Below are positions 34,271-45,914 of a DNA stretch of 64,000 nt, piece after piece. The notes beneath the pieces are model-generated. The model searched no databases. It worked only from the letters and a program-made list of their open reading frames with translations, and was not told the origin of the DNA. The position numbers were made by a program, and so were the translations under genes. Each line of letters starts with the position of its first letter. Position 1 is the first letter of the stretch. Source of the DNA: Chrysaora quinquecirrha (lineage: Eukaryota > Cnidaria > Scyphozoa > Semaeostomeae > Pelagiidae); assembly GCA_014526335.1 (NCBI GenBank), contig JACTAT010000040.1, forward strand, positions 1,806,119 to 1,870,118. The letters run 5' to 3'.

Positions 34271-34923
34271 CCCCCAAAAATTCTTTTTCTGGCTCCTTTC
34301 ATGCTGTTCAATTTAATTGATAAGTTATCATTTAGCACCAGTAGCTAGGATCTCAATAGATAAACAAACGAGAGTTAGGCCAAACGATCAAACATTTTTG
34401 GTCAAACATTTGAGATTTGCTTTACAAACAAATGTTTGACAGTTTGGCTCACATCACAAAGCATTGCTTAAAAGCAAAATAAACTGCATTTGTTGCAATG
34501 TTTTTTGTTGCGCATACTGAAGAATGCACAATATTTGATGAGTCATTCATGTCTTGATGTTGCATTGCAGTACTGTATCTATCCAAAATTTTGATGTCTT
34601 TAGGTAGACTCACTACATACGTCCCACAACTTTGCTCGATATTGTTGTTGTTTTCTACAATCATTATGTTGAATTTACAAATCAAAATAAGGAGAGCATA
34701 AACTAGAGACTCTTGTCGTGAGTCTATTCTTTAGGTCCAAGACTGCATATCGCTTTTATAACAGGCAGTAGCCTTTGTCGCAGTAAAAGAAATTGATATG
34801 ATAGATCAGCAAAAGAAGAGCTGAACAACACCGTTATATTTTACACTCCTTTATGCTAATATGTCTACAACGCATAAACATTTTATTGGTAAGTAATTTC
34901 TGTAAGGTACTAAGTACCAATTC

Positions 34924-37900
34924 TTAGAGGATCTTATATACATAATTAGCATCGTTGGCTCCTGCGCAGGGTTCTCCTTGCGCAGTTGAACAAGGCTTGT
35001 ACTCCTCGTCAACACACTGGCTGGACTCTCCATACCTCTTGTAATCGATTTCGCCAGGTCCACTCCAACACTCCGCATAATACTGCAGGGCAAAGTATTT
35101 GTAGCCTTTTGCCTTGGCTCTCTGGGCACAGTGACACAGTAACCTGGCATGGAGTTAAAATGCGTTTGATACTGTAAATTTTGTTAACAACATTAGCTAA
35201 AGCTATGTTTATACTAGGTTTTGAAGAAAAAGACTCTTACAAGATTCTTGGAAAAAATGCTGCCATAACACCATCATGACGTATATAGAGACATTAAAGC
35301 CCCCATTAACACTATACAACAAGAATTTTCGACACGGCACGGATGACATGAATCAATGAATCAATGAATCAAAGAATCAATGAATCAACGAATCAACGAA
35401 TCACTTAATCATTGATTCAATAAATCAAGAAGTCAATGAATCAACGAATCGATGAATCAATGAATCAATAAACCAATGAATCAATGAACCAATGAATCAA
35501 TGATTCAACGAGTCAACGAGTCAATGAATCAATTGATCACTCAGCCAATCAATCAGTCAATCAATCGACCGATCAATGATTAAACATATCACTACTTAGA
35601 CAATGAAAAAGAAACTTCACTTACGTTTCCACTGATTTCGGGTAGTTATGCCAATCAATCATGAAGTTCTTATGTCCAATTACTGCATCTCGATGACTGT
35701 CAAGTAGTTCAGGCATCACTCGATTGTTGCTAGATTCAGCATAACAGCCCAACGACTTGGCATTGACCCCGCACTTGATTTCAATTGATGCTGAAAAGAA
35801 GACGATATTGCCGTGGTTTGACTGAGAGTTTACTGTAGGCTGATTTTGGTAGAAATCAATATTTTGTTTAATGCAGTTTAATACTCAGCTACCATAGCAA
35901 GGGTTTACTTTCTAGCGTGGCTCATTTGACAAGACTTTGTTTAGGGACGTGCTGCCCAACTTCAAGCAGCTTTATGATAAATTACGATCAGAGGGTACTT
36001 ATTATATTTTGGAAAGTGCCGCCCAAAAGGGTATCATTTTTCATGATTTTGGTACGAGCCTGGGTTTTAATTTTCTGAAAATTGGTATACGTAAATAGGG
36101 AATCTATTTCTTGATTATCGGTATAAACTTTATAAAAACGATCTTATTTTGTTTTTGTCACTTTGCTTGGTGAAGTTTGATTCGAACTGACATATTGTAG
36201 TACATTAGCTTGTATCGTAGTGTACGATTGAATAATTTGGTATAATTTTGGGTATACATTTTAAGGAGCTTGGTATTAATATTGGTAGGCATTTTGTTTC
36301 TTGGTATCATCATGTTCCAATCTTTAACTAAGTCAAGTAACCCCCCGCCGGAATTACAAATTCTTACAGGCCACATATGAATAATTTTATCATGAGTTTT
36401 GCAAATCAAGTGAACATACTCACATTTTTCGCATTTTCGGTCTTGAAATTTTATGTCATCCAAAGCCATGTCACTAAGGTAAGCTTCGCCATTTTCAGCT
36501 TCAAAAATTACCTATAGAAATACTTAACTATATTACAAGTATGTAAGTAGGTGACCAACTGATATAGGAATTTTGCATTGGCAATTTCGTGAGAGATGTT
36601 CGAGAAGGTTGACAATGCAGCTAAACCAAAATCTTGCAAACTTGAGAGCGAAAATATTTCAATCAAAACTGCTGTCGACAGTTTTACCTTAAAAGGCGAT
36701 TGGCTTGTTATCGTCTTATTCGTGTTGAGCCACTGGTCACCTTTATCGCCGGAAAATTCGAGAATTTTCGTTTCAACACCAACGCTATCTCGTATGAAAA
36801 CCCGTAGATTGCCCATTGTCATACCATGCATATGATACCAAAACGATAGGCAAATGCCATCAGTTGCACTCATCTCATTGCTGATGATTCTAGCTTTATC
36901 TCCAGATTTGGCGGGCGAAGAGGCTTCAACGTACAGGTAGTAACCTTTGAAAAGAGCGAATGGACATTGATGTGATGACTTATTAGACATTATAAGAATT
37001 GACTTCATAAGAAACTCGTTCACCAGACGAAGCTAAGATAATGAAGGTAAGTTGAAGGTGCTGTAGCGTCGTCATCCAATCAAGTAAACTCTTGATACCA
37101 AGAGCTTTATGAGGTCGGAGTTTAAGCCCCAGCCATGGTAGCGTCACAGCCAGGGTCGGGGTAAAGAGACACTCATTGACAGCTTATATTAAAGCGCCAA
37201 ATATTCATCCACTTCGTATTTCTTTCGAGATTTGTAACCAAAACGTAATAAGCTTGGGGCTGGAATAACACCAGCAAACTGGCGAATGGAACAATCTCAC
37301 ATATAAACAATTGCAGGACCGAATATTTGAGGTTCGAGAGTATTTCAGGCAGTTAAACTACAAACAAGTACGCTGAAAACAAAATGATTAATAAAATCGC
37401 AAGAAAGCTTTGGATTTTCCATGGGTCTTCCTGTCCCAAAGGGTTATCCTGAAGGACAATCAAGATGAGATGTTCAAGATGATTAAACAGAGAATCAACA
37501 ATATCTCAAATATAACTAACCATTTCCCGTTGTATGGTCTCCATTTGGTCCTGTATTAGAACTCGGTGTAAAACCTTTATTTCGACTCCATTGGAATCTA
37601 CTGAAAACATCTGGATCTTTTTTCCACATGCACCAGCCTTGAGATTCAAATTCACAATCAAATTCACCTTGAAAAAAGAGAAATTTCAAGTGAAATTTAT
37701 TCTCAGAAAAGGTTTTGAATACTATTGCTAACAACATTACCTGATGTCTCGTTCCTGTATAGCCTTTGTCTTTCGAATCAGCTATTTGTCAGTTATCTGT
37801 GTTGTGTTGTGTTGTGTTGTGTTGTGTTGTGTTGTGTTGTGTTGTGTTGTGTTGTGTTCCTTCCATGTTACAGTGATAGAACGCAAATCATGCAATTTGT

Positions 37901-40900
37901 TATATAGAGGGTCATAACAATCTTTGCAGGGGCTCGTAATAATATAACATAAAGCCCTCTTAGATAACGTGTTTCCACTTACTTTCTCCAAAAAATCTTG
38001 TGTTGTAGGCCTAACAGTTGACGATTTTGACCCGTAAAATGAGGGGTGGCTTTAGGTACAATAAATTTTAAGCAACTTTTAAGCGACTTTGAGGGCTAGA
38101 AATGTCAAATGTGCACAATTTTAAGCAAGTTGGGACTGGATAAGATTCCAGTTGCTTATTGAAAAATATTGCATCCATCAAATATACAAGCGAGATATCA
38201 ACTCAGTTCCAGGGATACAAGCTAATAAATATACTTAAGGAGTTTAGTGCATACCTAAGCCACAGTTCTTTAGAAAACAATCAGCAAATGACACAGAGTC
38301 CCCTAGACATTGTTTACCGCCATTCTTTGGTAATGGACTGTCACATTGTCTTGTGCGATTTTTCTTCCCTGTTCCACAATCACGATTACAAGATCCCCAG
38401 TTCGACCATCGACCCCAGTTTCCATCAACAGGAGCTACAGGCAAAACGAATACATTAAACAATAATTGAGTAGTACGTAACAAGAGTTCTATCGGCTAGT
38501 TCTACCCTACTTAGAAACCTACCTTAAATAAACCATTCTATAAGAACAATATTGAGCTTCTTAAAGGTAAGACTTTTTTGCAGCAAACAACTTTGATAGA
38601 ATGAAAACAAATTTATGCTTAATGTAAATGCCATATGGAACGGAGCTAATGGTGCCTCGATACTCGGTTATCCCGTATGACAAGGTGAAAATATTGTTTT
38701 ACCAAGACCCTCAGTCAAGTCTTCTTAATGCAAATAAAATTTGTAGTGCCTATCATCTCTTGTGTACCGTCAAAATTTTACAGCGGTTGGTTATTATCGT
38801 ACCATTCCATTAGACTTATTACTTTCCTCCCACTCTTTCGGAAACAGCTAGTAACATCCACAACATCATCTCAGAGAGTAGTTGGAGCGGGGTGGTGGGG
38901 TGTGGAGGAGCGTAGACAACGACGAATATAATAAGTCTATCTTATTTGTTTTGATTCTATTCCTTCTTTATACTCTATCTTTAAGAAAGTTGTCCTACAA
39001 AATCTAAATGGACAAAAGGTAACTTTTGTTAATACCATTGCACTCTGCTTCTGTACATTTGACAGTTTCCACAGCGATTCCATTTTCATTGGCGTTTGGA
39101 CAATGCGTGAGGTCAACGTGAGAACAGAATCTTTGCCTTCTTTTGTCACAGTATGTGTCACAAGGGCTATACGTTGACCAAGTGCTCCAGAAACTGACAC
39201 TTTTGCCTGCAAGATTGATTTGATATATTGTAGGTGAAAGTAACTGACGAACTAAAATGTAGATAGGCGAGGAAACTTCTGACTTCCGAGCATCGCTAGA
39301 GTCGCAGCGTAGTGAAGTGGGCAGCACTTGTGCCATTAGTGCTTACAGTTTGCGGTTCAAACTCGAGTTATGGGGCAGAATCTGTAAGTTTTAAAGCATT
39401 GGTCTCTGGGGGCTCTCTGTACCTCGGATGATCATATAAATAGCGGGTTGGTCCTAAAATCAACAGGGACGTCAAAGAACCACCGAGGACGTACAGATAC
39501 CCTTGGCAGTGACCAGTGACCATCATCAGTGCCAGTGAAGAGATCAGAAAAACAACTAAAACCAGAACCAGACACGTTATTGTAAACAATAAATAACAAA
39601 ACAATACTTACTTGCGCAATCATAAAGTGCATTGATCTGTATAATGTCACTCGCGCTAAAAGATGAGCTTGTCCCCAGTGCAAGATTGTCATTTCCAATC
39701 GCCTTAATCGTTGGCTCTCCATTCTTCGAGAATGCTTTTCTCCCATAATGCATCATGGTCTGGTAATCATAGCCAACGTCAAGGTTATCCGCTTCGAGGT
39801 GAGAGTACTTTTTAAAGTTGTGCTCCTCCGCTAGGATAAAATTTGAATCAAGAAGTCTTCTAATACACGCTAAAAGTTTTTATAACTACGTTTTAAGGAA
39901 GCTACATGTAGAAGGACCAAAAATTTAAAGAACTTATACTACTAAAAAGAAAATCATTAAGTTAAGGAAACATGACCTTAGTATAGCAATTTCCTGTGCT
40001 TACATGGTATGATGTTTTCCCATAGTATTTCCACATATTTATCCCTGTCTGGTCTACTTTGTTCGTGCCAGAAGCCAATAGCATGCATTACTTCATGTAA
40101 TATGGTTGACTGTGACAGACAGCCATCGGCAAGACTGATTATCTGAAAACCAGGCCTCCAGAAACATTTACCAACGCTCGAGAAGCACCTTTAAAGAAAG
40201 GAAGTTCTTCATGAATACGCTGTGCAATCTATACGCACTACTAAGGTGGATACGCACTAGTGTGGTGGTATTTTTTGCGTACTGTGGTGAATACACTACA
40301 ATGGCTGCCGAAAGTGTTGGAACGCCTGTGCTGAAATTCTCTTTCACTTCCTACTATTGTTTCAACCTCTCCCTTCTCCCCCTTAAACAATGTTGTTTAA
40401 CACTACAATTTCCAGCTAATTCTGGCCTCGCGCGATTGCTAAGAGAATCATCCATGGTCTCAACATTGTTTGAGGGGGAGGGGAGGGCTTCAGCTCGTGA
40501 ATATGCTAGATTCACCAAAGATGTCAGTGATTCACCCAAAAAATCTTGGGCATTCCAACTACATTTGGCAGCAATTGTATACCGTGGTGGGTTATTATGC
40601 TTGATGTGGTGAGTTATTCTGCTTGATGTGGTGGTATTTTTGCGTACTGTGGAGGTATTTTGTGTGCCCTGTGTTAGGTACCTAAGCACCAAAAGCTTGG
40701 GACATTTGGAAAGGAGTGTTTAAGAGGCAATACGGTACTCTATTTTGCGTTGGGAAATGCCACTTTTCACAAAATCTGAACTTTAGAAATGGTTTGATTA
40801 ATATTCATATAAGTTTATACCCGTCCATTTTAGCAAATTTTATCCAGTTTGTCTCGTTTGAATGTTGGACGAAGGTCAAACAGGTATTTTGTTCAAATGT

Positions 40901-43410
40901 TCTCAAGGCGTTGGTGATTGAATCTCGTTCTGACTGAACTAAAAGAGAACAAAAAGTACATGAAGAATTTCTTGTCTCATAAATCTTCATATGTTACTAG
41001 GGCAACAGCAACAACAGGAATGAGCCAGGAGCATCATAGCTGAACGTATGTCTTGGTTAGCGATCCTTATGCCCTGGCTAAGCTAAATTGTCGCGCGTGA
41101 CACGTCCCCTCGACGTTCCCCAGTTTTGCCACCTTGCAAACTTAATAGCACGCGACAAATTTGAAGCGCAAGACGCGCAAAAGTTCCTGGGAGACAACAG
41201 AAACATTTCTTGTCTCCGCAACTCGGGGGATGTACTGGTCGCTTGTCACTCGCATGTTTAGCCACCCTAGGAGACACGTCGAAGTTTTTAGAGACCATTA
41301 CCGGGAAAGGCTAGAATACGTGTTGATACTCCGAAGTTACCGTGAGCGTATTAGGCCCAAAATTAGCTAGAGAAGCAACATGGAATTATACGCTATAGCT
41401 AAAATAAAATGAATCTCTTTGAGATCCAAAAAGATAGAATAGAGGACCTTACCATATTCGGTGGATATTTCGTACGGAATAACTCTGGTTCGCCATAAAT
41501 ATTTTAGCGACCGTTTTGATTCTCTTTTCAGGTTTTCAGTGTATTTACCATTTTCAACTTCTTCTTCAAACCAATTAGGTTCAATGTCGCCTTCAAAAAG
41601 CTTCTTAGAACTCTCTGCAAAAAAGCACGTGCATGTCTAAATCTAATGTATAAGATGAGTAGTTGCAATGTAAAAATAAAGAAGGCTGGGATGCTCTTTT
41701 AAGCCTTGTTCCTATAAAATCGTTAAAGCGTCGGCGACAGTCTGCATAAATCTTCCGATTTAAATGGGACACCTCATTCCGCTCACTATGACGGTACCGA
41801 CTGTGAACCGGAAGGATCGGTAGATTCAAAAAGAGTTCAACTTTTCGATTCTTACGACTCTTCCAATCAAAGACAATTTTGAGACTATATGCCTTTAGTA
41901 AAACGACTAATAAAATCTTACGACTAGTATTCAATGCAAGATTTTAATTCATGCCAGATTTCAAACAGTTGAAACAAAAAGCAGTGGGATCGTATATCTA
42001 CCATTTATAGGTTGGCAAGGATTGATTTTTCCAATTCGATCCTCTCGCGTCGATAAACGGGACGATAGAAAAAGAGCATTGTGCCAATTAGATTTTCATC
42101 TTGTTTTGGCGAAAGAACGAGCTACGGTAGCCGGTAGCGTCACAGCCAGGGTCGAGGCATCGATTAGTTAGCCTGCAACTGAGATCCTAGTGACTAGCGC
42201 TCAATACACCATCTCACCTTGCGGACAAGCTGACGCTTTTTTTAGTTCAAACAAGTCATTGTTTTGAAGCATTATCGGATAGCTATACTTTTTAGCAGTT
42301 AAGTTAGTGCTAGAAATTAAGTTAGGCTTCAACTAACACGATCTAAAGTGTTCTAACAAATCACTAAGTTGAATGAACGAATGAGAAAGAAATTCGACCG
42401 CCGACTTACTTTTATTGATTTCTTCAATCTCTTCGTAAATAACTTTCTCATTTCCACCATTTTGAGCTAGAAGCAAACGTTAAAATTAGCTAAAGTCTAC
42501 AGACGACAAAGACAACGAAGGAAAGGAATGACTGTATGGCCAATGCACTCAACTATGCTCATAAGAATCTCTGGTATATAAACTGATAATGTAATCTCTT
42601 ATGTATCTATGTCTTAAGTTTTTCGGAATATACTCTTTTTATAAAAACATTATATATGAACACCAGCTTAAGATTTTGACAAGATTTTAAGAATATGCAA
42701 AGAACAAGCCAAGACTGGCCTTTGAAAACGCCTTAAGAATGTCGGTTAAAAATGAACGCAAGACCATATCATGCCGAATGCAAAAAGCAAGCAAACAAAG
42801 AAATAAACAAGTATGTTACATTCCTGCAAAAACCTAGTACCACTCCCAGCATAAGCTGAAAAATATTTCTAAGTAACTGTAGAATTAAGAAAAGGTCAAG
42901 AGCATTTCAGGCAGGGCTGAACAAAAAAGTAATATTAAAAACAACCATCTTCGATCAAAATTCACTGGTTCTTATAAAGAGTGTAATTGTCAAACCAGAA
43001 GCTTCGTGCAGAGTTTTGTAATTTTCCGTAACAAAATTTTTCAACTGAATAAGCCTCACGAGCCCTGTACAGAGAGAACAGAGTCAGCCCCGAATGACAC
43101 CCGAATTTACCGTGAATGGAAGATGGTCATATGAAAAAAAGAGTTTATTTGCTTTAAATATTTGAAAGCCACATAAAAAAGTCGAAAGTTGAAGTTGCAA
43201 AAGGGAAAAAGTTTCTTAAATCTTAGTTGATCTTGGAGCCGTTCTAGTAAGTAGAGTTGCTTGATTTGAGGAAAAGGGCAATAGTTTGCTACGAAAGAGG
43301 TTCCTTACGAAAAATGAGTGTACTCTACCTGGCGCTGCACCATACTGCTTAAGAAGTACAGCAATAAGAAAGTAAGCAGTGAAAAAACCAATTCTACTGT
43401 TCTGCTGCAT
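34924..43410 (-). CDS. Astacin metalloprotease B (TSP1-TSP1-MAM), 13 exons, 683 aa
   Basis: Exons 5' to 3': 43410-43329, 42466-42410, 41614-41453, 40938-40821, 40188-40004, 39830-39612, 39206-39036, 38434-38255, 37667-37521, 36943-36687, 36511-36424, 35790-35625, 35143-34924. Total 2,052 nt with an unbroken frame and TAA at 34926-34924. Exon 1 starts M-Q-Q-N-S-R and has a clear signal peptide. The propeptide has L-F-E-G-D (FxGD switch). Exon 5 carries [18 protein letters not shown] and exon 6 the M-M-H-Y Met-turn. Two TSP1 repeats, a MAM domain and a C-terminal Cys domain ([14 protein letters not shown]) follow. All catalytic residues are present, so an active secreted Zn protease is predicted. 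It is a tandem duplicate of gene A: eight of 13 exons have exactly the same length and all phases agree. Confidence 0.95.
35346..35580. repeat. Degenerate (TGAATCAA)n repeat, astacin B last intron
   Basis: About 28 octamers, mainly TGAATCAA with CGAATCAA, TGAACCAA and CGAGTCAA variants, grade into GATCAATCAGTCAATC at the right end. It ends about 45 bp before exon 12. Confidence 0.87.
37798..37858. repeat. (GTGTT)n microsatellite
   Basis: About twelve perfect copies of a 5-bp unit lie in the astacin B intron between exons 8 and 9. Confidence 0.98.
37998..38168. repeat. Truncated TACACTTTTTTT-type MITE copy
   Basis: GTTGTAGGCCTAACAGTTGACGATTTTGACCC through AGTTGCTTATTGAAAAATA matches the right half of the copy at 32487-32785. 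Its left terminal repeat is missing. It lies about 90 bp from astacin B exon 8. Confidence 0.7.
40230..40672. mobile_element. Diverged GTACTGTGGTGG foldback element with an internal segment (astacin B intron 4)
   Basis: The left block 40230-40300 (GGTGGTATTTTTTGCGTACTGTGGTGAATAC) and the right block 40578-40672 (GGTGGGTTATTATGCTTGATG ... GTGGTATTTTTGCGTACTGTGG) contain the unit of the copies at 3757 and 15892. About 280 bp of different sequence, including TTCACTTCCTACTATTG, separates them. Both blocks are in the same orientation here, unlike the inverted arms of the other copies, so this is a related or rearranged member. Confidence 0.55.
42629..42985. mobile_element. Diverged copy of the TACACTC MITE (astacin B intron 1)
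   Basis: TATACTCTTTTTATAAAAAC ... GGTTCTTATAAAGAGTGTA, 357 bp, aligns end to end by eye with the element at 5967-6327. Shared words include AGATTTTAAGAA, AAAGAACAAGCC and ATCAAAATT(C/T)(A/C)CTGGTTCTT. Confidence 0.75.
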
Positions 43411-44696
43411 TTTTCTACTGCCCGCAGCCGTTTTTCCACCACTGTGTTTCTGTTGTATGCACGTTGCGTAAATGTAATTTTCCTCCCTTTTCGCACTAAT
43501 ACTTGGCCTTTTAATTAAAGTTTCGCAGATACAGCAAATATTATGGCTTGTAAATAGATAATTGACCGTGTACTGATTGCAAGCTGTTGAAATATGTGTT
43601 TACTGAGCAAGGGAGTTTCAACTGTTTCATCATCGAAAAATTTAATAACATGATTATAGCTAATAGCCAGATAGATAGAGTTTAGACCCGACGAACCTTT
43701 GGAGAACCTTGTAGAACTTAAAATAAAGTTCCTTCGCACTGTACAGGTACGAACCAACACCAGTTTAGGGTCGGAAAGTGTTGCAGCTGGTATGGACCGG
43801 CTCATGCACACAGGCGGAAGGCGGAAATTCTAGACGACTACCCTTTTGGGGACAAACATTGAAGCTTTGAAAGGATTGGCCACAGAGGCTGACGTTGTTT
43901 TCCATTATAAGAGAAAAGGTGAAAGGTAGAATCATTTTGGCCGTGAAGTTTATTGAAAATGAGCGTAAATTTCGGTTTCTTTCGAGGATTGGCGAAATTA
44001 AATTTCTAATTTTTCAGCGAAGAAATCGAATGAATAGATTCTATCATCCTTCCAACGAAGAGTGATAATGGAAAAAATTGTCAGCTGACAGGATACAGCT
44101 TGAACACGAACTTCTTCCAAGGTAAGGTTGCAACTAATTATCAAAAGCAAAACCCGAATGAATGTTTGAAACTTTAAAAAAAGACTTTTCATGTAGTAAT
44201 CAGCAGATGTTGAGTGGATGTTTTTTCCCATTAAACGTTGACCTAGGATCAAACAGAAGTTTCCTGTCTTTTTCAGTATAAAAGTTGCTTATTTCATTGG
44301 AAATTGAGGGCGGCTCTTTTATCGCTTTCTCTATTTATAGAGACGGTTACTTTCTTGCAGGTTTTAATTAAGATTTTGCTGACTTTCTCTAAGAAACTCT
44401 TTATAAGAAACTCAGACTCTCAGATTGACAAAACATGATCTAACATTCTCTTTTTATTTTCACAGGTATACCCAAAATAAGGTACTTCAGGGTGGATATT
44501 CTGTGATGATGTCATGGCGACTAACATCTGGAATTGGAAATGACCAGAAATTTCCATCACAACTGCGCAGACTCTGAACCATGATGCAATGCCGACCGAA
44601 AAACGAAAATTCAATTTATTTGTGGCTGCGGCCTTTTCCATAGCACTGTTGAAAGGATAGGCCAGTTGAAATCTATACTCGCAAGAAACTTCCAAA
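43411..44696. promoter_or_regulatory. Divergent intergenic region between astacin B and DNAJA1
   Basis: The two start codons face away from each other across 1,286 bp, so both promoters lie here. Two heat-shock-element-like dyads, GAAATTTC at 44547-44554 and GAAACTTC at 44685-44692, precede DNAJA1. Each is only a two-unit match (nGAAnnTTCn), so they may be chance. No coding sequence was found. Confidence 0.4.
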
Positions 44697-45914
44697 ATGG
44701 TAAAAGAAACTAAATATTATGACATCCTTGGTGTTTCACCAACAGCTACAGATGACCAACTCAAGAAGTCCTACAGAAAGTTGGCCCTGAAGTTTCACCC
44801 TGATAAAAATCCCGAAGGTGGCGAGAAGTTCAAGGAAATCAGCCAGGCCTACGAAGTTCTCTCAGATGAAAAGAAGAGAAAGTTATACGACCAAGGAGGT
44901 GAGCAAGCCTTGAAAGAAGGTGGTATTGGTGGAGAATTCCATTCACCATTTGACATCTTTGATATGTTCTTTGGTGGTGGAAGAAGAAGACAGCCCGGAG
45001 AGAAACAACGTGGTCGAGACACAGTTCATCAAATTAAAGTCACGCTCGAAGATCTTTATAATTCAACCACGCGACAGCTTGCTGTACAGAGAAACGTAAT
45101 TTGCTCTGGTTGCAACGGTATTGGAGGAAAAGAGGGGTCAGTAGAGAAATGTAAGACCTGTCAAGGTAGTGGAATTTTTGTCAAACTAAGACAAATTGGA
45201 CCTGGCATGGTACAGCAAATTCAACAGCCTTGTCATGAATGTGGGCAGACTGGAGAAAAGATTAAAGAAAAAGACAGGTGCAAGAAGTGTAGTGGAAAGA
45301 AGATCGTCAGAGAGAAGAAGATTCTAGAATGCCATGTTGATAAGGGAATGAAAGATGGGCAGAAGATTACGTTCAGTGGAGAGGCTGACCAAGCCCCAAA
45401 TACAGAGCCAGGAGATATAGTCATTGTATTAGATGAGCAAGAGCATGATGTATTCAAAAGAAATGGATCAGATCTGATAATGAATATGGAAATCACTTTA
45501 GTAGAAGCACTATGTGGCTTCCAAAGAACAGTCAAGACCCTTGATAATAGGACATTGCTCCTCACATCTCATGCTGGTGAGGTTGTGAAACCCGGTGAAT
45601 TGAAATGCGTTAAAGATGAAGGAATGCCAATTTATAAGAATCCAATGCGCAAGGGGTCTCTTATTGTGAAATTTGATGTTAAGTTCCCAGAAAGCAACTG
45701 GGTACCACAAGATAAATTGGGTAATCTTGAAAAGCTGTTGCCAAAACGAGAAGAGTATATCATATCTGATATATCCGAAGCTGTGAATTTGCAAGATTTT
45801 GATCCACATGCTCCTCATTCCCACAGGCATCATTCAAGAGGAGGAGAGATTTATGATGAGGATGATGAAGAATACGGCCATCCAGGAAGAGGAGTGCAGT
45901 GTCAGACTTCATAG
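44697..45914 (+). CDS. DNAJA1: DnaJ/HSP40 type I co-chaperone, single exon, 405 aa
   Basis: The N-terminal J domain contains H-P-D (F-H-P-D-K-N, about residues 32-37), which stimulates HSP70 ATPase. A short Gly/Phe segment (D-M-F-F-G-G-G) follows, then a zinc-finger region with four Cys motifs at about residues 137-215: [22 protein letters not shown] and C-K-K-C-S-G. The C-terminal substrate-binding and dimerisation domains end in C-Q-T-S, the farnesylation box of vertebrate DNAJA1. Length equals the family norm (human 397 aa). The start is in good Kozak context (AAAATGG). The gene is uninterrupted although all other genes here have introns, as is frequent for heat-shock genes but also for retrocopies. 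It is expected to act in the cytosol and at ER/mitochondrial surfaces. Confidence 0.96.
   Translation: MVKETKYYDILGVSPTATDDQLKKSYRKLALKFHPDKNPEGGEKFKEISQAYEVLSDEKKRKLYDQGGEQALKEGGIGGEFHSPFDIFDMFFGGGRRRQPGEKQRGRDTVHQIKVTLEDLYNSTTRQLAVQRNVICSGCNGIGGKEGSVEKCKTCQGSGIFVKLRQIGPGMVQQIQQPCHECGQTGEKIKEKDRCKKCSGKKIVREKKILECHVDKGMKDGQKITFSGEADQAPNTEPGDIVIVLDEQEHDVFKRNGSDLIMNMEITLVEALCGFQRTVKTLDNRTLLLTSHAGEVVKPGELKCVKDEGMPIYKNPMRKGSLIVKFDVKFPESNWVPQDKLGNLEKLLPKREEYIISDISEAVNLQDFDPHAPHSHRHHSRGGEIYDEDDEEYGHPGRGVQCQTS

Larger units (their letters stand above)
32098..34923. other. Intergenic between astacin A and astacin B
   Basis: It holds a MITE (32487-32785), a pair of foldback repeats (33290-33670) and a MITE fragment (34180-34270). 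It should also carry the astacin A promoter and astacin B 3' end. The 139-codon plus-strand frame at 32822-33241 resembles no family I know and is not called. Nothing else is recognised. Confidence 0.5.

Noticed and set aside
37782..37991. Thr/Gln/His repeat ORF
   Set aside because: Translation of the (GTGTT)n microsatellite.
44420..44695. 91-codon minus-strand ORF upstream of DNAJA1
   Set aside because: Lies in the divergent promoter interval, has no family match, and is opposite the DNAJA1 5' UTR.
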